A stretch of 39,785 bases of DNA from UKL13-2 sp043756275 (lineage in GTDB: Bacteria > Pseudomonadota > Gammaproteobacteria > Burkholderiales > Usitatibacteraceae), in assembly GCA_043756275.1 (NCBI GenBank), contig JAYURJ010000122.1, positions 1-39,785 on the forward strand, read 5' to 3'. This document shows positions 1 through 8,146 of this stretch, piece by piece. Every line of letters starts with the position of its first letter. Positions within the stretch are counted from its first letter, which is position 1. Below the pieces are notes generated by a model that saw only the letters and a list, made by a program, of their open reading frames with translations, did not search any database and was not told where the DNA came from. The position numbers and the translations under genes were made by a program.

Positions 1-70
1 AAAACACCTCGTTCTTCGCATTGCAAAGGACGATAGCGACATTTGGGCGATAACCGTCTCGGTCAATCAT
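1..70 (-). CDS. rppH: RNA pyrophosphohydrolase RppH, N-terminal part, cut by window edge
   Basis: Only the first 23 codons are inside the window. The minus strand from the ATG at 70-68 reads MIDRDGYRPNVAIVLCNAKN and continues to the edge. This matches the conserved N-terminus of RppH/NudH Nudix hydrolases, which remove pyrophosphate from mRNA 5' ends. A good ribosome binding site (GGAAGG, about 9 nt upstream) supports the start. It is divergent from proS, an arrangement common in betaproteobacteria. The Nudix box lies outside the window, so the call rests on the N-terminus and context. Confidence 0.8.
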   Translation of the reverse strand, partial: MIDRDGYRPNVAIVLCNAKNEVF

Positions 71-216
71 GGCCCAAGCCCTTCCAATTCAAAAGTTAAG
101 GTAATTCTTTCACAAAATGTGATAGGTGACTAGCCATAAAGTTATATTGTCTGCGATATGCCCGTGTAAAATATCAAGCTTGTCGTCAAAAAATTCACCG
201 AAAACTTCAATAAATC
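71..216. promoter_or_regulatory. rppH/proS divergent intergenic region
   Basis: AT-rich spacer that must carry promoters for both genes. A small palindrome, TCACA-AAA-TGTGA, lies at 110-122. A TATATT hexamer at 143-148 could be a -10 element for proS, but no good -35 is visible at the right distance. No strong ribosome binding site precedes the proS ATG. Functional assignment is inference. Confidence 0.35.
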
Positions 217-2004
217 ATGCGCTTAACCAATTTCTTCCTGTCTACCCTCCGCGAGGCCCCGACCGACGCAGACGTGGTTTCACAAAAACTGATGCTGCGC
301 GCCGGGATGATCAAAAAACTGGCATCTGGCATCTACACCTACATGCCGATGGGCCTGCGTTCGATTCGCAAGATCGAAAAGATCATTCACGAAGAAATGG
401 CCGCCGCCGGTGCGGTGGAACTGCTGATGCCCGTCATCCAGCCCGCTGAGTTATGGATGGAGACCGGTCGCTGGCAAAAATACGGGCCGGAGCTCATGCG
501 CGTGAAAGACCGCCACGGTCGTGATTTCATTGTGCAGCCGACCTCCGAGGAGGCAGTAACAGACATTGCCCGCAACGAAATCAAGAGCTATCGCCAGTTG
601 CCGGTGAACTTCTATCATATTCAGACCAAATTCCGCGACGAGCGCCGTCCGCGATTTGGCGTCATGCGTGGCCGCGAATTCACCATGAAGGATGCGTACT
701 CTTTCGACCGCGATGAAGCCGGCGCCGCAAAAAGCTACGACGCCATGTTCGCCGCCTATCAGCGCATATTTACCCGCATGGGCCTGATATTCCGTGCAGT
801 CAAGGCCGATACCGGTGCCATCGGCGGCTCGCGCTCGCACGAGTTTCAGGTGATCGCCGATACCGGCGAGGACGCGATTGCGTATTGCCCTACTTCAGAT
901 TACGCGGCCAACATTGAACTTGCCGAAGCGCTGCCTTTGCTTGCCGTGCGCGCTGCACCTGCGCAGGCGATGGTGAAAACATCAACACCTGGCAAGGCCA
1001 AATGCGAGGATGTGGCGGCGCTGCTCAATTTGCCGCTTGCGCAGACAGTGAAATCAATTGTGCTGGCTGCAGAAAAAGTTGATGAAAAAGGCAATCCGCT
1101 TGATGCGGACATCTGGCTGTTATTGTTGCGTGGCGACCATGAACTCAACGAAATCAAGGCGGGCAAAATTGCTGGCCTGAACAAGGGTTTCCGGTTCGCG
1201 ACGGAAGGTGAAATCGTCGAGCATTTTGGCTGCGAGCCCGGCTACCTCGGCCCCATCGGCCTGAAGAAACCAGTGCAACTCGTTGTTGATCGCACCGTCG
1301 CCAACATGAGCGATTTCGTCTCCGGTGCCAACGAAGAAGATTTCCACTACACCGGCATCAACTGGGGCCGCGACCTGCCCGAACCCGCATTAGTTGCCGA
1401 CATTCGCAACGTCGTCGCTGGTGATCCCTCGCCTGACGGCAAGGGCGTACTCGACATCCAGCGCGGCATCGAGGTCGGCCACGTGTTCTATCTGGGCACT
1501 GTTTACTCGGCGCCAATGAAGGCAACTTTCCTCGCTGAAGATGGCAAGCCGAAATTGCTTGAGATGGGCTGCTACGGGATTGGCGTCACGCGTCTGCTTG
1601 GTGCCGCAATCGAACAAAACCACGACGACAAGGGCATCATCTGGCCCGATGCGATTGCGCCCTTTGAAGTCGTGATTTGTCCACTGGGTTATGACCGCAA
1701 CGAAGCCGTGAAAGCCGCAGCCGACCATCTCCACAGCGAACTTATCGCCGCAGGAATCGACGTGGTGCTTGACGACCGTGGCGAGCGTCCCGGCGTCATG
1801 TTTGCGGACTGGGAATTGGTCGGTGTCCCGCATCGGATCACTGTCGGCGACCGCGGGCTCAAGGAAAACAATGTGGAGTATCAGCATCGGCGCGATGAAA
1901 AAGCCACCGTGGTGCCGGTGCCGGTGATTACGCATCTGGTGAAAAGCAAAATTACCCGGCTGGGCGTAGCGGTAGACAAAACTGGAACACCACAAAAATA
2001 TTGA
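217..2004 (+). CDS. proS: Prolyl-tRNA synthetase (bacterial type with editing insert)
   Basis: 595 aa; cytoplasmic class II aminoacyl-tRNA synthetase that charges tRNA-Pro. The N-terminus (RLTNFFLSTLREAP) is typical. The class II core shows motif 2 near residues 138-150 (KFRDERRPRFGVMRGREF) and motif 3 near residue 455 (GCYGIGVTRLLGA). Between them, about residues 225-400, lies the YbaK-like insertion domain that deacylates Ala-tRNA-Pro. The C-terminal anticodon-binding domain starts near residue 485. Length fits the bacterial editing form (about 570-600 aa). A hairpin at 2049-2082 follows the stop. The long antisense reading frames inside it are shadows. Confidence 0.98.
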   Translation: MRLTNFFLSTLREAPTDADVVSQKLMLRAGMIKKLASGIYTYMPMGLRSIRKIEKIIHEEMAAAGAVELLMPVIQPAELWMETGRWQKYGPELMRVKDRHGRDFIVQPTSEEAVTDIARNEIKSYRQLPVNFYHIQTKFRDERRPRFGVMRGREFTMKDAYSFDRDEAGAAKSYDAMFAAYQRIFTRMGLIFRAVKADTGAIGGSRSHEFQVIADTGEDAIAYCPTSDYAANIELAEALPLLAVRAAPAQAMVKTSTPGKAKCEDVAALLNLPLAQTVKSIVLAAEKVDEKGNPLDADIWLLLLRGDHELNEIKAGKIAGLNKGFRFATEGEIVEHFGCEPGYLGPIGLKKPVQLVVDRTVANMSDFVSGANEEDFHYTGINWGRDLPEPALVADIRNVVAGDPSPDGKGVLDIQRGIEVGHVFYLGTVYSAPMKATFLAEDGKPKLLEMGCYGIGVTRLLGAAIEQNHDDKGIIWPDAIAPFEVVICPLGYDRNEAVKAAADHLHSELIAAGIDVVLDDRGERPGVMFADWELVGVPHRITVGDRGLKENNVEYQHRRDEKATVVPVPVITHLVKSKITRLGVAVDKTGTPQKY

Positions 2005-2048
2005 CGTTGGTCCCATTAATTCGCGATGAAAAAGCGGGACAGTACACG

Positions 2049-2090
2049 ATTCGGTTGCCGACAATTTAGTCGGTAACCGAATGGTGTTTT
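2049..2090. terminator. Probable terminator between proS and the exosortase locus
   Basis: A 14-bp inverted repeat (2049-2062 and 2069-2082; arms ATTCGGTTGCCGAC and GTCGGTAACCGAAT, one G-T mismatch) encloses the loop AATTTA and is followed by GGTGTTTT. It lies between convergent proS and the XrtH-associated gene and could serve both. The T-run on the plus side is short, so termination strength is uncertain. Confidence 0.6.
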
Positions 2091-2125
2091 CAATAAAATC
2101 TTCGAGCGATTACCAAGCTATTTGA

Positions 2126-2710
2126 TTAAGTGATGCGCGCCCGTGAAAGCAACACACTCTCTCTGAAAAGCCTGCTGAAGATTGCCCACAAAACAACGGG
2201 TAGGAGGCTAGGAAAAATGAAGGTACCAAGCTGGTAGCCGATGTCTACAGCCGACAGATGCCAGTTGGACACACCCGCCTGCCCGGAAACATCAGGGCCG
2301 AGTTGCATACATTGGGCTAGCACCTCGAATGCGATGCTCCAACTCTGAAAAGGCAGAAGGACAATGGCACCAACAAGAATTTTCCACCAACCGGCGCGCT
2401 CCGCAAGCATCAATGCCAGGAATAATGCGAGGCCGTAGGTGTAGATCAGGGGATTGATTTCCGGTGTCAATAAGGCGGTCTGTCCCAACTCATGGCGCAC
2501 CTTGATGGTGGTGACGAATACCAGCTCCAAGCCAGACCGCTCCAGCGACGACACAATGCCAGATGTGAACTGGTTTACTAATATCCAGGCCAATCTGCCC
2601 ACTAACGCCGTGTGATACGGCGCGGTGAGATACCAGATCGCGGAGCACGGCGGTAACCAAAGAAAAGTGTGCAGTACAAACTTCCTGAGGGAAGGGACAC
2701 CCGCAGTCAT
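2126..2710 (-). CDS. Exosortase H-associated membrane protein (probable)
   Basis: 194 aa from the ATG at 2710, which overlaps the stop of the exosortase gene by 4 nt (ATGA), implying translational coupling. Upstream in-frame starts lie inside the exosortase gene and are not needed. The sequence is strongly hydrophobic, with about four segments: FVLHTFLWLPP onward near residue 10, the helix around INPLIYTYGLALFLAL, the one around WWKILVGAIVLLPF, and a last one near FIFPSLLPVVLWAIF. From memory, XrtH-type exosortases are often followed by a small conserved membrane protein of this size, and position and coupling fit it. I see no catalytic motif. The name rests on context. Confidence 0.6.
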   Translation of the reverse strand: MTAGVPSLRKFVLHTFLWLPPCSAIWYLTAPYHTALVGRLAWILVNQFTSGIVSSLERSGLELVFVTTIKVRHELGQTALLTPEINPLIYTYGLALFLALMLAERAGWWKILVGAIVLLPFQSWSIAFEVLAQCMQLGPDVSGQAGVSNWHLSAVDIGYQLGTFIFPSLLPVVLWAIFSRLFRESVLLSRARIT

Positions 2711-3249
2711 GGTGTTGTCGCGTGCTGCGCACCTCGGTCCACCGATGAAGCAGGCGGCACGGCAGCAAATATGGCGCGCGGCAGCATCCGGATCCAGATC
2801 ATCCAGACAATGAGCACATCGAGCATGATAAGCGCCGGCCACAGGTAAAAATGCGCCCACTCGAAGGCATTCATACTCCACTGGCCAAGATAAAAAAGGC
2901 TTATTACTCGCACAATATTTAACAGTTGTACCGCAGTCAGGCCCGCGAGGATACCAATCACACGGTGCTTCCAGGCCGCTGGAAACGCGAGCATGGCGGC
3001 AATAAGAATTAGGGCTGCTTCGACGCCGTTGCAGCCCGCTCTGACCGAAAGCGCGAAACCGCTAGTAGTGCTCTGTAGAATATCGCCGAAAACGGCAACA
3101 TGAGGATCAAACAACGTAATGAGATAAGCACTAAGGCGCACCAGCGCCTTAGTCCACGGCACCACCAAGGCACTCTGCACCGGTCCCGTCAACTCAGCCG
3201 CGAACAGCGTGCTCAGGATGATGAGGAAGAGGATAAAAAAGCGCACCAT
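2707..3249 (-). CDS. xrtH: Exosortase, XrtH type (IPTL-CTERM processing)
   Basis: 180 aa from the ATG at 3249; a TTG at 3303 would add 18 residues, and neither start has a strong ribosome binding site. Numbered from the TTG start, the exosortase triad is visible: Cys91 in RAGCNGVEA, Arg132 in NIVRVISLFYLG and His151 in EWAHFYLW. Each sits at the edge of a membrane helix, as in the EpsH/archaeosortase family. The short single-domain form fits XrtH, which is thought to cut proteins carrying a C-terminal IPTLxxW-hydrophobic-basic tail. Just upstream lies a gene encoding exactly such a tail, making it the likely substrate. Acts in the inner membrane, active site facing the periplasm. Confidence 0.85.
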   Translation of the reverse strand: MVRFFILFLIILSTLFAAELTGPVQSALVVPWTKALVRLSAYLITLFDPHVAVFGDILQSTTSGFALSVRAGCNGVEAALILIAAMLAFPAAWKHRVIGILAGLTAVQLLNIVRVISLFYLGQWSMNAFEWAHFYLWPALIMLDVLIVWMIWIRMLPRAIFAAVPPASSVDRGAQHATTP

Positions 3250-3324
3250 GACTGCGAGGAAAACTACGTTATGGCGAGGCTTCGCGAAGCGCGGGTTATG
3301 CAATCCACAGACATTTGCAGGCGT

Positions 3325-4257
3325 TTAGACGACGGGGCGACGACTTTGCTCTTTCCGCAACGCTACAAAACCCACAAAAGCCAAAAGTCCTGCAAGCATA
3401 ATCATCGCCCATTCGGAAAGCGTGGGAATGTTGACGGGGTTGCCCGCAAATGGAGTGCAAGTAGGAACAGTAATCGTAGCTGCGTCTGTCGTAACTGTTC
3501 CACCAAAAGCAAGCGCTCGTCCTGTCAAGTTCGCAAATTGTCCTATTGTGATACCTGCGCCATCAAGGATATTTCCGACGAACGTCGGCGTCGGGGATAG
3601 CGCAGCGTTGGCTCCAATTGACGTAGCGGCGACGGGAGCCCAAAATACGTCAGAAGCGCAAGCACCATTTGCCAGAATCACGCGCGAATTGGCGCCAGTT
3701 GTAAGCGCTCCTCCAGGCCGGAAAACATAGACACCCGCCCCATTGAGAGTAACAGTGGTCGTCGCAGTGACGTTCATCGCGCCTCCGCTGGAATAACAAC
3801 CAGGCGGGATGGTTCCAGGTGGATTAGCCCCAATAATTACCGAGTTCAGGGTAATCGCACCGGCACCAAGAAATGTACAGAGCTGACCATTCAAATTCGC
3901 CAGTGCCAGTCCTTGATCAATCCCGGTCGCGGGCGGACACGGCACAACCGTGGCACCTGTAATTGTCAGGGGTGGCGTCACTGGCGCTGTCGTATAACAA
4001 ACGTCGCCGTTTACAATGGTTTGCGGCGCAGTGTTGGCATTCGTAAACGTCTGGGAAACGACCCCATATGTGCCAGTCGATCCTAGGGGTGGCGCAGTTT
4101 GCGCCAAAGCGGCCCCACTATGCGCGAATGAAATGATCACAACAATCGCCAAGCTTTTAAGTACACGCAGGAAATTTTGCCCGAACCTGAAACCTACCTT
4201 GGCAACGCTGGGCAAACCTTGACGATCCGGGGTGGCGGGGACGATTAGAGGTCTCAT
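3325..4257 (-). CDS. DUF3494 (ice-binding-like) secreted protein with IPTL-CTERM sorting tail
   Basis: 310 aa from the ATG at 4257, chosen because AAGGA lies 7 nt upstream; the longer frame (to 4353) starts with an unlike, polar stretch. A long n-region precedes a signal peptide (core SLAIVVIISFAHSGAA, likely cut after ALA near residue 52). Residues about 60-265 are rich in Gly, Ala, Thr and Asn, with motifs such as NGAGVYVFRPGGAL, typical of the DUF3494 beta-solenoid fold of ice-binding proteins and adhesins. The C-terminus is a sorting signal: IPTLSEW at 277-283, a hydrophobic helix (285-300), then RKEQSRR. The residue after W is Ala where Gly is usual. Six Cys residues in the mature part may form disulfides. 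Whether it binds ice is unknown; many relatives probably act as surface adhesins. Confidence 0.88.
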   Translation of the reverse strand: MRPLIVPATPDRQGLPSVAKVGFRFGQNFLRVLKSLAIVVIISFAHSGAALAQTAPPLGSTGTYGVVSQTFTNANTAPQTIVNGDVCYTTAPVTPPLTITGATVVPCPPATGIDQGLALANLNGQLCTFLGAGAITLNSVIIGANPPGTIPPGCYSSGGAMNVTATTTVTLNGAGVYVFRPGGALTTGANSRVILANGACASDVFWAPVAATSIGANAALSPTPTFVGNILDGAGITIGQFANLTGRALAFGGTVTTDAATITVPTCTPFAGNPVNIPTLSEWAMIMLAGLLAFVGFVALRKEQSRRPVV

Positions 4258-4606
4258 GACGTTATCCTTTTTTGCGGGTGATTTGGACGAAATGACTTTC
4301 CATACCAAAATAAATGTTATCTGATTGATTTGTCGAGGATTTACGCAATCCACTGTATACCTGCGTAATACTTTGCGCTACGCCGTCGCGAAAAATCTCG
4401 GCAATTTAGTGAGGTCTGTTTACCTAATGTATCGCCAATAATTTCAATTGTCCAGCAACGCTGCAAGTCGCTCTGTGCGGTAACACACATAGTCGGAAAC
4501 GGACGACAGGCAGGTAGACCGCGAACGGCCACAATGGAGATGCAGTTTGTTCCGCAACAAAATTTTCCATTGCGCTCACAGGGCAACAATTGCGAGATTA
4601 GAGCAA
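4258..4606. other. Intergenic region upstream of the DUF3494 gene
   Basis: About 350 bp without a convincing gene between the divergent DUF3494 and TetR genes. An inverted repeat, TTACGCA (4341-4347) and TGCGTAA (4362-4368), has a 14-nt spacer containing GTATAC and could be an operator for the secreted-protein gene. Possible reading frames here lack conserved features. I could not identify a clear minus-strand sigma-70 promoter. Confidence 0.4.
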
Positions 4607-4636
4607 TTGACAAAGTACGAACGGTCGTACTATTAT
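4607..4636 (+). promoter_or_regulatory. tetR promoter with internal operator
   Basis: TTGACA at 4607-4612 and TATTAT at 4631-4636 form a near-consensus sigma-70 promoter with an 18-bp spacer. A perfect inverted repeat, AGTACGA-ACGG-TCGTACT, occupies 4614-4631, filling the spacer. That is the expected place for an autorepressor site. The -10 box ends 6 nt before the ATG at 4643, so transcription should start at or beside the A of the start codon. The mRNA is then likely leaderless, in agreement with the absence of a ribosome binding site. Confidence 0.75.
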
Positions 4637-4642
4637 TTGCCC

Positions 4643-5317
4643 ATGTCAGCACAACCCGCAAAACTTTCCAAAGGCGAAGAAACCCGTGCCCTCATCCTCG
4701 AAGCCGCCGTGCAGCGCGCCGGGGTGCATGGTTTTGACGCGCTCACTATCGGCGGATTGGCCGAGCAGACTGGCTTATCCAAGAGTGGTTTGTTTGCGCA
4801 TTTCGGCTCCAAGGAGGAATTGCAGTTCGCCACACTTGATGAAGCAGTGCGCCGCTATAACGAGTTTGCTTTTATTCCTGCGTTGGCGGCACCGCGCGGA
4901 TTGCGGCGCTTGTGCATGGTGTTTGATAACTGGCTGCAATGGAACGAGCGCAGCGGCCTGAAAGCCTGCCCGATGATCGCGGCGAATACCGAATTCGACG
5001 ACAGGCCCGGACCGATGCGCGATGCGGTCGTGGAGCATATGCAGCGGATGCACGACCAACTCATGCGCGGCGTGCAAATGACTATCGACACGGGCGAATT
5101 TGTAGCCGACGCCGACCCTGAGCAATTTGCGTTCGAGTTGTTCGGCATTATTTCGAGCTGTTATCGGTCACGCAATTTGTTTGAAGATGCCGACGCGAAT
5201 ATGCGCGCACGCAAAGCCTTTGACCGACTCATCTCGTCCAATCTGGCTCAACCAATTTCCAGCATATCCAGCTTACGGAGCAATAGCGCCGCCGGTCAGC
5301 GACTCGCCCCACAGTAG
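4643..5317 (+). CDS. TetR/AcrR family transcriptional regulator
   Basis: 224 aa from the ATG at 4643; an in-frame extension to 4547 would run through the promoter and is rejected. The N-terminal helix-turn-helix (about residues 15-62) has the family pattern, with LAEQTGLSKSGLFAHFGSKEEL as recognition region. The C-terminal ligand and dimerisation domain (about 80-200) gives no ligand by eye. It probably represses itself through the palindrome in its promoter, and perhaps the hydrolase gene that starts 28 nt after its stop on the same strand. The neighbours (alpha/beta hydrolase, acyl-CoA synthetase) suggest a fatty-acid or ester-type ligand; that is inference. Confidence 0.9.
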   Translation: MSAQPAKLSKGEETRALILEAAVQRAGVHGFDALTIGGLAEQTGLSKSGLFAHFGSKEELQFATLDEAVRRYNEFAFIPALAAPRGLRRLCMVFDNWLQWNERSGLKACPMIAANTEFDDRPGPMRDAVVEHMQRMHDQLMRGVQMTIDTGEFVADADPEQFAFELFGIISSCYRSRNLFEDADANMRARKAFDRLISSNLAQPISSISSLRSNSAAGQRLAPQ

Positions 5318-5345
5318 TTCACAGCAGTTTTAACCGCAGGGGATC

Positions 5346-6338
5346 ATGATGTCCGTCTCGCTTTCCAGCACTTTTTCAAGCGCCTTTAATAGCACGACCG
5401 TACGAAATTATGTCGCCCTACCGATGCTCCGCACCGCAACGTGGGTCGCTGCAACGCTTGCGCCCGCGTGGGTCGCGCGAACCGCCGCCAAGCGTTTCAT
5501 CACGCCGCCCTTCTATGCGCACACACCGCCCGAACTGCGCCAACTGCAACGTGGTAACCGACGATCCATTACCACGCCGATGGGAACGCTTGCCGCATGG
5601 CAATTCGGTGATCGGTGGCGGCCTGCCATCATCATGAGCCACGGCTGGGGCGGGCGCGGCGCACAGTTTCGCGAATTCGTGCCCGCACTTGTCGATGCAG
5701 GTTTTCAGGTGTGGCTGTTCGATCACGTAAGCCACGGCATGAGCGAAGGCTCAGAGGCACCGATCACCGATTTCGCCAAGGGTGTCGCCGCCGTTGCACG
5801 CGCAGTGCAGGCCGAAGGTGTTACGGTCGCGGGGCTCGTTGGCCACTCAATTGGCTGTGCGGGCATCGGCATCGCGTTGCGCGGCAGCTTGCGCCATGAC
5901 CTGCCCAATCTGGCCAATGTGCGCGTGGTGCAAATCGCGCCGCCTGCGTCGATGATTCGCTACTCCAGATTTTTTGCGCGCATGGTCGGCCTGCCCGAAC
6001 GTATACGCGCGGCGATGCAATGGCGGCTTGAGCAAAAAATCGGGGTGCGCTGGCAGGAGTTTGAAATGCCGGATGCCGTCGCCGCACTCACGGCCAAGGC
6101 GCTGGTGATTCACGACCAGAACGATAAGGATGTGCGCATCAAAAGCGGGCTCACCGTTGCAAGGTCATGGCCCGACGCACGCTTCAAGCGCATGTTTGGC
6201 CTGGGGCACAGCAGGATCTTGCGCGATCAGGCAGTGGTCGCAGCAACCGTTGATTTCATGACAAACCGCGTCGAGTTCCAGTTGCCACCGCAAATTGACG
6301 AGTGGAGCGCGTTTTCGGGCCCTGCGCCGCTGTATTGA
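5346..6338 (+). CDS. Alpha/beta hydrolase
   Basis: 330 aa. The start is ATG-ATG at 5346 with AGGGG just upstream. Residues about 92-305 form an alpha/beta-hydrolase fold: HGWGGRG (99-105) supplies the oxyanion loop, GHSIG (166-170) the nucleophile elbow with Ser168, HDQNDKDV (256-263) the acid (Asp257 or Asp260), and His288 in GLGHSRIL completes the triad. The first 60 residues are a hydrophobic, Arg-containing extension without a clear cleavage site and may associate with the membrane. The substrate cannot be read from sequence; an esterase, lipase or thioesterase role fits the acyl-CoA synthetase downstream. Probably transcribed with the TetR gene. Confidence 0.88.
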   Translation: MMSVSLSSTFSSAFNSTTVRNYVALPMLRTATWVAATLAPAWVARTAAKRFITPPFYAHTPPELRQLQRGNRRSITTPMGTLAAWQFGDRWRPAIIMSHGWGGRGAQFREFVPALVDAGFQVWLFDHVSHGMSEGSEAPITDFAKGVAAVARAVQAEGVTVAGLVGHSIGCAGIGIALRGSLRHDLPNLANVRVVQIAPPASMIRYSRFFARMVGLPERIRAAMQWRLEQKIGVRWQEFEMPDAVAALTAKALVIHDQNDKDVRIKSGLTVARSWPDARFKRMFGLGHSRILRDQAVVAATVDFMTNRVEFQLPPQIDEWSAFSGPAPLY

Positions 6339-6379
6339 TTCGTAGCACGTCCCGCATCCCAACATCGCGATACGGACGA

Positions 6380-6397
6380 CTCCCTTTTAAAAGGGAG
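6380..6397. repeat. 18-bp perfect palindrome between hydrolase and acyl-CoA synthetase genes
   Basis: CTCCCTTTTAAAAGGGAG reads the same on both strands. As RNA it can fold with a TTAA loop but lacks a T-run, so it is a poor terminator candidate. It could be an operator for the downstream gene. It differs from the palindrome upstream of the TetR gene. A second small hairpin (GCCTAT/ATAGGC, 6445-6462) lies closer to the next start codon. Confidence 0.5.
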
Positions 6398-6488
6398 CCG
6401 GTCACTGATTTGCACTAATTGCAACGACCATATCCTCCGACCTCGCCTATGCCAAAATAGGCTCAGTAAAAAACTAACGGGGGATACC

Positions 6489-8135
6489 ATGTCGAGCATG
6501 ATGCAACGGCCGTTGCTCATTTCATCTCTGATCGAACACGCTGCGCAAAACCACGCTGCTACTGAAATCGTTTCACGCACCATCGAAGGTGGTGCGACAT
6601 TTACGCTGCACCGTACAAATTACGGCGAAGCGTGTAAACGCGCCAAGCGGCTGGCGAACGCACTCACGCGATTGGGCGTTGCAACGGGGGAGTGCATCGG
6701 TACGCTCGCGTGGAACGGCTACCGGCACTTTGAGCTTTACTACGCTGTCTCCGGCATGGGTGCAGTGATGCACACGATCAATCCGCGCCTGTTCCCGGAA
6801 CAGCTTGTCTACATCGCCAGTCACGCCGAAGATCAATACATATTTTTCGATCTCACCTTCGCGCCGCTCATCGAAGCGCTCTCGGCAAAAGTCCCCGGCA
6901 TCAAAGGTTTCGTCGCGATGTCGGATCGTGCAAGTATGGTGAAAGCAATGCCTGCGCACAACATTCGCAAGCTGCTTTGCTTTGAAGAGTTGATCGCGGC
7001 CGAAAGTGAGGAATACGATTGGCCGCAGTTTGACGAACTGACGCCCTCCTCGCTTTGCTACACCTCCGGCACTACGGGAAATCCGAAAGGCGTGTTGTAT
7101 ACCCATCGCTCAACATTGCTTCACACGTTTGGCGGAATGTCGCCGGAAGCGCTCAATATTTCAGCACAGGATGTAATGTTACCGGTGGTACCGATGTTTC
7201 ACGTTAACGCCTGGGGCCTGCCTTACATGTGCACCGCAGCGGGTGCCAAGCTGGTGTTTCCGGGTGCTGCGATGGATGGTGCCAGCATCCATGCCCTGTT
7301 CGAGCACGAAAAGGTAACGATCAGCGCGGGCGTGCCGACGGTCTGGCTGGGCTTGCTCTCGCATGTGAAATCAAACGGCCTCAAATTCAGCACGCTGAAA
7401 GAAACCGTCATCGGCGGCTCTGCGTGCCCACCGGCGATGATCGAATCATTCGAACGCGATTTCGGTGTTCGCGTGGTGCATGCGTGGGGCATGACAGAAA
7501 TGTCGCCGCTCGGCACCGCCTGCCGCCTGATGGCCAAACATTTGACACTTGGGCCGGCCGAACAGTTAAAGGTGCAGCTTAAGCAGGGCCGCGCTGTTTA
7601 CGGTGTGGAAATGAAAATTGTCGACGGCGATGGCAACACATTACCGCGCGACGGCAAAGCCTTCGGTGACCTCATGGTTCGCGGGCCGTGGATTGTTGAG
7701 CGTTATTTCAAGGAAGCACATTCGGCATTAAAAGACGGCTGGTTTCCCACTGGCGACGTTGCCACCATCGACACCGATGGCTACATGCAGATCACGGATC
7801 GCTCAAAAGATGTGATCAAATCCGGCGGCGAATGGATCAGTTCGATTGATCTTGAAAATATTGCAGTTGCGCACCCCGCCGTGCAGGAAGCTGGCGTCAT
7901 CGGCATTGCACATCCGAAGTGGGATGAACGTCCGCTGTTGGTCGTGGTGAAGAAGAAAGATGCCGCTGTCACCCGCGAGGAACTGCTGGCATTTTTTGAA
8001 GGAAAGATCGCCAAATGGTGGATGCCCGACGACGTGGTGTTTGTCGATCAATTGCCGCACACGGCGACGGGGAAATTATTGAAGACGAAAATGCGGGAAG
8101 ATTTCAAGGGCTACAAACTGCCCACCGCGACCTGA
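6489..8135 (+). CDS. Acyl-CoA synthetase (AMP-forming, fatty-acid type)
   Basis: 548 aa; GGGGG sits just upstream of the ATG at 6489. It activates a carboxylic acid as acyl-AMP and transfers it to CoA. The ANL-superfamily motifs are complete: the P-loop YTSGTTGNPKGV from residue 191, GMTEMSPLG from 334, the hinge region with TGDVATIDTDGYMQITDRSKD, and the catalytic Lys529 in ATGKLLKT. The pattern resembles medium/long-chain fatty-acid and methylthiopropionate CoA ligases; the exact acid is not readable. It follows the hydrolase after 150 bp, which contains an 18-bp palindrome, so it may have its own promoter. Converges with the glycosyltransferase gene. Confidence 0.93.
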   Translation: MSSMMQRPLLISSLIEHAAQNHAATEIVSRTIEGGATFTLHRTNYGEACKRAKRLANALTRLGVATGECIGTLAWNGYRHFELYYAVSGMGAVMHTINPRLFPEQLVYIASHAEDQYIFFDLTFAPLIEALSAKVPGIKGFVAMSDRASMVKAMPAHNIRKLLCFEELIAAESEEYDWPQFDELTPSSLCYTSGTTGNPKGVLYTHRSTLLHTFGGMSPEALNISAQDVMLPVVPMFHVNAWGLPYMCTAAGAKLVFPGAAMDGASIHALFEHEKVTISAGVPTVWLGLLSHVKSNGLKFSTLKETVIGGSACPPAMIESFERDFGVRVVHAWGMTEMSPLGTACRLMAKHLTLGPAEQLKVQLKQGRAVYGVEMKIVDGDGNTLPRDGKAFGDLMVRGPWIVERYFKEAHSALKDGWFPTGDVATIDTDGYMQITDRSKDVIKSGGEWISSIDLENIAVAHPAVQEAGVIGIAHPKWDERPLLVVVKKKDAAVTREELLAFFEGKIAKWWMPDDVVFVDQLPHTATGKLLKTKMREDFKGYKLPTAT

Positions 8136-8146
8136 CTTCCCCTTGC

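Noticed and set aside
110..122. TCACA-AAA-TGTGA as a CRP/FNR site upstream of proS
   Set aside because: Half-sites are in the opposite order and spacing to the CRP consensus; only a short palindrome remains.
1390..2064. 224-codon minus-strand open frame inside proS
   Set aside because: Antisense shadow of a clearly coding gene; no family-like motif and composition dictated by the proS frame.
3100..3600. 166-codon plus-strand frame across the exosortase/DUF3494 junction
   Set aside because: Very basic, low-information translation, antisense to two recognisable genes.
4547..4642. Longer TetR protein starting at 4547
   Set aside because: It would translate through the promoter and operator; the downstream ATG gives a normal TetR N-terminus.
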